Shown here in pieces: positions 6,140-11,011 of a stretch of 11,011 nucleotides of DNA (position 1 is the stretch's first letter; the number at the start of each line of letters is the position of its first letter). A program made the position numbers and the translations under genes. Under the pieces are notes generated by a model that worked only from the letters and a program-made list of their open reading frames with translations, was not told where the DNA came from and searched no databases. Origin of the DNA: an uncultured Lachnospiraceae bacterium (GTDB lineage Bacteria > Bacillota > Clostridia > Lachnospirales > Lachnospiraceae); the NCBI GenBank assembly GCA_910577765.1, contig CAJTOV010000126.1:1-11011 (forward strand), read 5' to 3'.

Positions 6140-7879
6140 ATGAAACGTTACGCAAAATATGCCAGACCTTATCTGGGTGCCTTCATCATAGGCCCCTGCA
6201 TGATGATCGCCGAGGTCATGGGGGACATTATGCTGCCCAGGCTCATGGCCCTGATCATCAACCAGGGCGTGGCCCGGCATGATACCGGGTATATTTTAAA
6301 AATCGGTCTCTGCATGGTCCTGGTGGCCTGCGGCATGGCCATAAGCGGCATCGGCGGTTCCTACTTTTCCGCCAAAGCCTCCATCTGTTTTACCAGCGAT
6401 TTAAGGCAGGACCTGTTCGGGAAGGTCCAGGAGTTCTCTTTCAAAAATATTGACGATTACAGCACCGGTTCCCTGGTGACCCGGCTGACCAATGACATTC
6501 AGCAGATCCAGCAGGTCATGGTCATGGGCCTTAAGATGATGCTGCGGGCTCCGGGCATGTTCCTGGGAGCCCTGGTAATGGCCTTTGTCATGAACCGGCA
6601 GCTTGCCCTGATCATTCTGGTGGTGATTCCCCTTCTGGCAGCGGCCATTGCCGCCATTCTTCTGACTGCCTACCCAAGGTTTGGCATTATGCAGGAAAAG
6701 CTGGACAAGATGAATTCCGGCATTCAGGAGGCCCTGACCAATGTGCGGGTAATCAAATCCTTTGTGCGGGAGGATTTTGAGAAGGAACGGTTTCGGAAAG
6801 CCAATGAGGATCTTCAGGAAAGCAGCCTCCGCGCCTTAAAAATCGTGATCCGGACCATGCCGGTGATGATGCTGGCCATGAACGTGACCACTGTGGCCGT
6901 AGTCTGGTACGGCGGGAACCTGATCATCGGCGGCAGCATGCAGGTAGGGGATCTGACTGCCTTTACCACCTACATTGTGCAGATTCTCATGTCCCTGATG
7001 ATGCTTTCCATGATTTTTCTCATGGGTGCCAGGGCCATGGCTTCCGTAAAGCGGGTGGATGAGGTGCTGCGCCAGGAGATAGACTTAACCGACCGGGAAG
7101 CTGCCAGAAAGGACCTGACCGTAAAGGAGGGCCGGGTGGAATTCCGGGATGTGTCCTTCGGATACCAGGGAAAAGACGGGGAGCAGGTGCTGGACCATGT
7201 AAGCTTTACCGCAGAGCCGGGGCAGATCATCGGGGTCATCGGGGCCACTGGCAGCGGAAAGACCTCCCTGGTCCAGCTGATTCCCAGGCTGTATGACGTT
7301 ACCGGCGGCAGTGTTCTGGTAGACGGTACAGACGTGCGGGAATATTCCCTGAAAAATCTCCGGGAAGGCATCGGCATGGTTCTTCAGAAGAACGTGCTGT
7401 TTTCCGGCACCATTGAGGAAAATCTCCGGTGGGGAGATGAGGAAGCTTCCATGGAACAGGTCCGTGCCATGGCAGACGCTGCCCAGGCAGACGGATTCAT
7501 CACCTCTTTCCAGAAAGGCTATGACACGGATATGGGTCAGGGCGGGGTCAATGTCTCCGGCGGGCAGAAGCAGAGGCTGTGTATTGCCAGAGCCCTGCTG
7601 AAACGGCCGAAAATCCTGATTCTGGATGATTCCACCAGCGCCGTGGATACGGCCACAGAGGCCAGAATCCGCCAGTGCTTCCGGACGGCCTTAAAGGATA
7701 CCACCAAGTTCATTATCGCCCAGCGGATCGGCTCTGTGGAGGAGGCAGACCGGATTCTGGTGCTGGACGAAGGACGGATCATCGGCATGGGAAGCCACCG
7801 GGAGCTGCTGGCATCCTGCCAGGCTTACCAGGAAATCTACGATTCCCAGAAGGACAGAGAAAAGGAGGTGGGGGCATGA
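6140..7879 (+). CDS. ABC exporter half-transporter, degenerate-site subunit of a heterodimer
   Basis: The 579-residue product has six predicted membrane helices in about residues 13-297, then an ATPase domain from about 340: Walker A GATGSGKT (368-375, Lys374), intact signature VSGGQ (472-476), and Walker B ILILDD (Asp496). The residue after Walker B is Asp497 where an active subunit has Glu, and the switch His is Gln528 (IIAQRI). These two changes are the known hallmark of the non-catalytic subunit of heterodimeric exporters such as BmrC/BmrD, LmrC/LmrD and TM287/TM288. Such pumps move drugs, lipids or peptides out across the membrane; the substrate here is unknown. ATG 6140 is chosen for AGGAGG at 6128-6133. 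An in-frame ATG at 6086 lies inside the palindromic repeat with only a weak AAGG before it. The stop overlaps the next start by 4 nt (ATGA), indicating translational coupling. Confidence 0.93.
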   Translation: MKRYAKYARPYLGAFIIGPCMMIAEVMGDIMLPRLMALIINQGVARHDTGYILKIGLCMVLVACGMAISGIGGSYFSAKASICFTSDLRQDLFGKVQEFSFKNIDDYSTGSLVTRLTNDIQQIQQVMVMGLKMMLRAPGMFLGALVMAFVMNRQLALIILVVIPLLAAAIAAILLTAYPRFGIMQEKLDKMNSGIQEALTNVRVIKSFVREDFEKERFRKANEDLQESSLRALKIVIRTMPVMMLAMNVTTVAVVWYGGNLIIGGSMQVGDLTAFTTYIVQILMSLMMLSMIFLMGARAMASVKRVDEVLRQEIDLTDREAARKDLTVKEGRVEFRDVSFGYQGKDGEQVLDHVSFTAEPGQIIGVIGATGSGKTSLVQLIPRLYDVTGGSVLVDGTDVREYSLKNLREGIGMVLQKNVLFSGTIEENLRWGDEEASMEQVRAMADAAQADGFITSFQKGYDTDMGQGGVNVSGGQKQRLCIARALLKRPKILILDDSTSAVDTATEARIRQCFRTALKDTTKFIIAQRIGSVEEADRILVLDEGRIIGMGSHRELLASCQAYQEIYDSQKDREKEVGA

Positions 7880-9795
7880 GGGACTGTGAAAAAATGGAAA
7901 GCCTGAAGCACCGTTACCGGAAATCCAAGGCGCCTGCCTCCATGGCAGGCGGTCCAGGCCCAGGCCCTGGCGGCCCCGGTCCCGGCGGTCCGGGGCCTGG
8001 CGGTCCGGGGAAGCGGATGGCCTTGATGGGGAAAGGCCGAAAGCCTGCCAACAGCCGGGCCACCATAGCCAGGCTCCTTTCCTATCTGCGGGAGGACCGG
8101 GGCAGAATGGCCCTGGCATTTGTCTGTGTGATCCTCAATACCGTAGGCACCCTGCTGGGGGCCTACATGCTGCGGCCCATTATCAATACCTACATTGTGC
8201 CTGTGGACGGAAGTGCCGGTGATCCGGCAGGACTGCTTCGGGCCCTGGGGGTCATGGCCGCAGTCTACCTGGTGGGGGTGGGAGCCAGCTATCTTCAGGC
8301 CAGGATCATGCTGACCGTTGCCCAGAGGGCCCTAAAGAGAATCCGCAATGATCTGTTTGGAAAGATGCAGGAGCTGCCGGTACGTTTCTATGACACCAAC
8401 AGCAACGGGGACCTGATGAGCCGGTTTACCAACGATGTGGACACCATCGGCCAGATGTTAAGCAGCACCCTGGTGCAGCTGTTTGCAGGGATGCTGAGTA
8501 TTGTGGGAACCCTGGTTCTTATGGTCTATACCAACTTGTGGCTGACCCTGGTGACTGTGGTGATGATTCCCGTGATGATGAAGGCAGGAGGCGCGGTGGC
8601 AGGCTGGAGCCAGAAGTATTTCTCGGAACAGCAGGCTTCCCTGGGCACTCTCAACGGATATATTGAGGAGATGATTACCGGCCAGAAGGTGGTGAAGGTG
8701 TTCTGCCACGAGGATGTGGTCCGGGAGGAGTTTGCCCTTTTGAACCAGGACCTGCGCAGAAACCAGATCCGGGCCCAGTTCTTCGGCGGCATTATGGGGC
8801 CGGTGATGGGAAACCTAAGCCAGGTCAACTACTCCCTGACTGCCTGCATCGGGGGCCTGCTGTGTATTTTCCGGAATTTTGACGTGGGAGGTCTGACGGT
8901 GTTTCTGAATTTTTCCCGCCAGTTCAGCCGCCCCATCAATGAGCTTTCCATGCAGGTCACCAGTGTGTTCAGTGCCCTGGCCGGTGCGGAGCGGGTCTTT
9001 GGGGTTATGGATGAGAAGCCGGAGGAGCCGGACCCGGCAGATGCGGTGGTACTGAATCCCATGAAGGGCCATGTGGTCCTGGATCATGTGACCTTCGGGT
9101 ATGACCCGGACAAGGTGATCCTGAGGGACATCAGTCTGTACGCCAGGCCGGGACAGAAGATTGCCTTTGTAGGCTCCACAGGAGCCGGGAAAACCACCAT
9201 TACCAACCTGATCAACCGGTTCTACGACATCCAGGGCGGAACCATTACCGTGGACGGAGTGGATATCCGGCACATGTCCCGGAACAACCTGCGGCAGAAC
9301 ATTGCCATGGTACTCCAGGACACCCATCTGTTTACCGGAACGGTCATGGAGAATATCCGCTACGGAAGGCTGGATGCTACTGACGGGGAAGTGGTCCAGG
9401 CGGCAAAGACCGCTTCCGCCCATTCCTTTATCATGCGGCTGCCCCAGGGCTATCAGACCATGCTGGAGGGAGACGGGGCCAACTTAAGCCAGGGCCAGCG
9501 CCAGCTTCTCAACATTGCCCGGGCAGCCCTGTCAAAGGCGCCGGTGCTGATTCTGGATGAGGCCACCAGCTCCGTGGACACCCGGACCGAGAAACACATT
9601 GAGCACGGCATGGACCGGCTGATGGCAGACCGGACCACCCTGGTCATTGCCCACCGGCTGTCCACGGTCCGCAATGCCAACGCCATCATGGTGCTGGAGC
9701 AGGGACAGATCATCGAGCGGGGAGACCATGAGGAACTGCTGGCCATGAAGGGGCGGTATTATGAATTGTATACGGGGATGAAGGAGCTGGAGTGA
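7876..9795 (+). CDS. ABC exporter half-transporter, catalytic subunit of the heterodimer, with Gly/Pro-rich N-terminal linker
   Basis: The product is 639 residues from the ATG at 7876, which overlaps the previous stop (ATGA) and follows AGGAGG at 7862-7867. The frame is open further upstream to 7675, but that part is an out-of-frame reading of the partner gene. Residues 25-45 are an uninterrupted Gly/Pro stretch in a basic cytosolic extension. Membrane helices lie near 78-98, 122-142, 196-236 (two) and 302-365 (two). The ATPase domain has Walker A GSTGAGKTT (433-441, Lys439), signature LSQGQ (537-541), Walker B VLILDE (Asp561, catalytic Glu562) and switch His593 (IAHRL). Catalytic residues are intact but the signature carries Gln in place of the first Gly. 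That fits pairing with the first subunit: its weak Walker B site would face this altered signature, leaving one active ATP site per dimer. Substrate unknown. Confidence 0.94.
   Translation: MRDCEKMESLKHRYRKSKAPASMAGGPGPGPGGPGPGGPGPGGPGKRMALMGKGRKPANSRATIARLLSYLREDRGRMALAFVCVILNTVGTLLGAYMLRPIINTYIVPVDGSAGDPAGLLRALGVMAAVYLVGVGASYLQARIMLTVAQRALKRIRNDLFGKMQELPVRFYDTNSNGDLMSRFTNDVDTIGQMLSSTLVQLFAGMLSIVGTLVLMVYTNLWLTLVTVVMIPVMMKAGGAVAGWSQKYFSEQQASLGTLNGYIEEMITGQKVVKVFCHEDVVREEFALLNQDLRRNQIRAQFFGGIMGPVMGNLSQVNYSLTACIGGLLCIFRNFDVGGLTVFLNFSRQFSRPINELSMQVTSVFSALAGAERVFGVMDEKPEEPDPADAVVLNPMKGHVVLDHVTFGYDPDKVILRDISLYARPGQKIAFVGSTGAGKTTITNLINRFYDIQGGTITVDGVDIRHMSRNNLRQNIAMVLQDTHLFTGTVMENIRYGRLDATDGEVVQAAKTASAHSFIMRLPQGYQTMLEGDGANLSQGQRQLLNIARAALSKAPVLILDEATSSVDTRTEKHIEHGMDRLMADRTTLVIAHRLSTVRNANAIMVLEQGQIIERGDHEELLAMKGRYYELYTGMKELE
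7948..8010 (+). repeat. Low-complexity Gly/Pro coding repeat
   Basis: Sixty-three bases encode 21 consecutive Gly or Pro residues (GGPGPGPGGPG pattern) near the N-terminus of the second exporter subunit. All four Pro codons and three Gly codons are mixed, so the DNA is not a clean short tandem repeat. That favours retention at the protein level over a recent slippage event. The flanks are basic (KHRYRKSK before, GKRMALMGKGRK after), suggesting a flexible cytosolic tail at the membrane surface. Confidence 0.85.
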
Positions 9796-9813
9796 GAAGT
9801 ACCTGGTACATGA

Positions 9814-9856
9814 CTGCAAAGCCGGATGCAGGCGCCGCTGCGCCGTCCCTTTGCAG
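9814..9856. other. Intergenic two-tier hairpin after the exporter operon
   Basis: CTGCAAAG (9814-9821) pairs perfectly with CTTTGCAG (9849-9856), and inside it GGCGC (9831-9835) pairs with GCGCC (9840-9844) over a CGCT loop. It lies 19 nt after the exporter stop and just before the stronger hairpin at 9865-9907. No U-run follows. It may contribute to 3' end formation or transcript stability; the function is inferred from position only. Confidence 0.5.
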
Positions 9857-9864
9857 ACCTGTAG

Positions 9865-9907
9865 ATACAGCCCCGGTTCCGGTGAATTCCCGGAACCGGG
9901 GCTGTAT
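9865..9907. terminator. Probable bidirectional terminator hairpin between convergent genes
   Basis: A perfect 18-bp inverted repeat, ATACAGCCCCGGTTCCGG (9865-9882) and its complement (9890-9907), encloses the 7-base loop TGAATTC. It sits between the plus-strand exporter operon (stop 9795) and the minus-strand gene (stop 9942), where a shared terminator is expected. Neither side has a proper U-tract (GGAAAATAG on the plus strand, CTACAGGTC on the minus strand), so it is not a canonical intrinsic terminator. The very stable stem may end or protect both transcripts. Confidence 0.6.
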
Positions 9908-9941
9908 GGAAAATAGAGGCGGAACAGCAGGGCCAGAGCCG

Positions 9942-10850
9942 TTATGACCCGGCAGGGGAAAGAATATCCAGGGCTTTATATTCTTCCACTCTTTGGGCCA
10001 CCTGTTCCCAGGTAAGGCCGGAGCAGACAAACTCATAGTCACTCTGTATGCGGGCCAGCTCCGCCTGGATCTGGGGAACCTTCTCCAGCCTGCCGGCATC
10101 TGTGCGTACATAGTAATCCGGCAGCAGAGTGCAGCCGATGATACCGGTCTCCGGGTGCGGGGGTTCTTCATCCTGGACCAGGGCCATGATCATCCGCAAA
10201 TGGCTGTCCAGGTAGGCGTCGGTCTCCTGATGGACCCCCATCATTCCGTTTAAGTCAAAGACCTGGAAGGGTGCCTGGCCAGGAACCGGAAGCTCACTGC
10301 CAGTACCCCAGAAGGCCGGACTGTCCCCCAGCGCATAGAGTCCGTTGCACAGATCCTTCAACTGCTGGAACTCTTCCTGGGTCGGGGGCGCCTGCAGGGA
10401 CTTAAGCACCGTATCCACAGCCCAGCCAAGGTTTCCAAGGACTTCACAGCCCGGAAGCCCGGCCAGCCCTTGTCCCAGCCGGACCAGCCTGGCCAGGGAT
10501 AAAAGCCCCCACACCCGGGCCTGGACAGGGGCCAGTTCCTCTGCCCTTGCTTCGATTTCTTCCGGAAGCTGGTTGTAGATCAGGGGAGCGCTTTCCAGGG
10601 TTCCGATGCGGTCGGAACAGTCATCCACCAGGGCTTCGCCCACTTTGTCATACACATCATCCCTGGCACTGTAAATGGTGTCGGCCCGGTGAAGCCACAG
10701 CACAGCCCTGTCCGGATTCTCGTGATCCATGGCCTCCCTGCCCAGATCATAATAAGCTTTGGCCAGACCGGCCCAGTCCTGCTTTTTCTGACAGTCCTCC
10801 ACACGCTCCTGGGGACTTTTCGCACCCTTGTTTCCAAAGAGACCAAACAT
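9942..10850 (-). CDS. Uncharacterised 302-aa cytosolic protein with a TPR-like N-terminal segment
   Basis: I do not recognise this family. The start chosen is the minus-strand ATG at 10850-10848, giving MFGLFGNKG. It has AGGAGG at 10861-10856, five bases upstream, and a strong promoter beyond. An upstream in-frame start at 10898 would lie inside the -10 to +1 region of that promoter, so it is unlikely. There is no signal peptide or membrane helix. Residues about 17-60 (AGLAKAYYDLGREA, then ENPDRAVLWLHRADTIY) have the helix-turn-helix spacing and small/aromatic pattern of a tetratricopeptide-like repeat, suggesting protein binding. The middle is leucine-rich and helical (LLSLARLVRLGQGLAGL). 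The C-terminal third is mixed, with IIGCTLLPDYYVRTDAGRL and a charged helical tail. It is a monocistronic gene convergent with the exporter operon, with no functional clue from context. Confidence 0.8.
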   Translation of the reverse strand: MFGLFGNKGAKSPQERVEDCQKKQDWAGLAKAYYDLGREAMDHENPDRAVLWLHRADTIYSARDDVYDKVGEALVDDCSDRIGTLESAPLIYNQLPEEIEARAEELAPVQARVWGLLSLARLVRLGQGLAGLPGCEVLGNLGWAVDTVLKSLQAPPTQEEFQQLKDLCNGLYALGDSPAFWGTGSELPVPGQAPFQVFDLNGMMGVHQETDAYLDSHLRMIMALVQDEEPPHPETGIIGCTLLPDYYVRTDAGRLEKVPQIQAELARIQSDYEFVCSGLTWEQVAQRVEEYKALDILSPAGS

Positions 10851-10888
10851 AATATCCTCCTGCATAAATATGGATTTGCTTTGAGGTG

Positions 10889-10917
10889 ATTGTAGCACAA
10901 ACCGCCTGGATTGTCCA
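10889..10917 (-). promoter_or_regulatory. Strong sigma-A promoter of the minus-strand gene
   Basis: On the minus strand TGGACA (10917-10912) and TACAAT (10894-10889) are exactly 17 bases apart, matching the sigma-A consensus at five of six positions each. A TG one base upstream of the -10 box (TGCTACAAT) makes it an extended -10. Transcription would start near 10882, giving a leader of about 32 nt to the ATG at 10850. The promoter lies about 40 bases inside the flanking IS end at 10958. Confidence 0.8.
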
Positions 10918-10957
10918 TGAAAAAGGTTTCAGGTGTAATGATAGGATTGACAGATCC

Positions 10958-11011
10958 GTAACAGTTCAGATAGGTCTGCGCGTTCACCGCGCTGACCGTA
11001 CGAAAACGTAA
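10958..11011 (+). mobile_element. Outer end of a second IS66-like insertion sequence, body to the right of the window
   Basis: Starting at 10958 the sequence reads GTAACAGTTCAGATAGG and onward, the inverse of positions 1-32 at 31 of 32 positions. A subterminal hairpin GCGCG-TTCAC-CGCGC lies at 10978-10992. The GTAA tip and the 8-bp duplication seen at the related relic at 118-148 favour the IS66 family. The element points out of the window and no transposase is visible. The bases just outside it, ACAGATCC (10950-10957), would be one half of its target duplication. They differ from ATCAGGGT beside the left element, so the two ends are not the two sides of one insertion. The final GTAA (11008-11011) repeats the tip sequence, but the window ends there. 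Confidence 0.65.

Noticed and set aside
7675..7875. N-terminal extension of the second exporter subunit
   Set aside because: This part reads the first exporter gene in another frame. The ATG at 7876 has AGGAGG and the usual ATGA overlap, and the extension shows no transporter features.
33..10957. Composite transposon carrying aroD through the minus-strand gene
   Set aside because: The cargo is housekeeping genes with their own promoters and compatible composition. Only outer IS ends are seen, with different flanking 8-mers, so a composite transposon cannot be supported from this window.

Overview
The window is about 11 kb of moderately GC-rich, low-G+C-phylum-style bacterial chromosome. Strong AGGAGG-type ribosome binding sites, sigma-A promoters with TACAAT -10 boxes, and the gene content (type I dehydroquinase, clostridial-type ArgS ending APERM, SWIM/SNF2 helicase, heterodimeric ABC exporter) point to Bacillota, class Clostridia. 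A Lachnospiraceae-type gut organism is my best guess, but genus cannot be fixed from sequence alone.

Layout from left to right. Positions 1-32 are the outer end of an insertion sequence whose body lies outside the window. A short AT-rich leader follows. It carries a 31-bp palindromic insertion relic bracketed by a perfect 8-bp direct repeat that duplicates the Shine-Dalgarno of the next gene. Then come aroD (shikimate pathway), a clear promoter, argS (arginyl-tRNA synthetase) and, 31 nt later, a 1046-aa SNF2-family helicase with an N-terminal SWIM zinc finger. The helicase stop codon lies inside a 27-bp tandem repeat (three units), which runs into two larger imperfect palindromes of the same sequence family. 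Next is a translationally coupled pair of ABC exporter half-transporters, the first with degenerate catalytic residues and the second with intact ones: the signature of a heterodimeric exporter. Two hairpins separate this pair from a convergent minus-strand gene for an unrecognised 302-aa protein, which has its own strong promoter. Positions 10958-11011 are the end of another copy of the same kind of insertion sequence, facing outwards.

The genes do not form one system. aroD and argS are housekeeping genes with separate promoters; the helicase may be co-transcribed with argS; the ABC pair is a self-contained operon. The most interesting content is the mobile-element archaeology. Inverted IS ends (starting GTAAC, IS66-like) match at 31 of 32 positions at the two window edges, and a miniature relic with the same ends sits exactly in the aroD ribosome binding site. 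The edges look like places where a draft assembly stopped at repeated IS copies. I see no convincing new multi-gene system.
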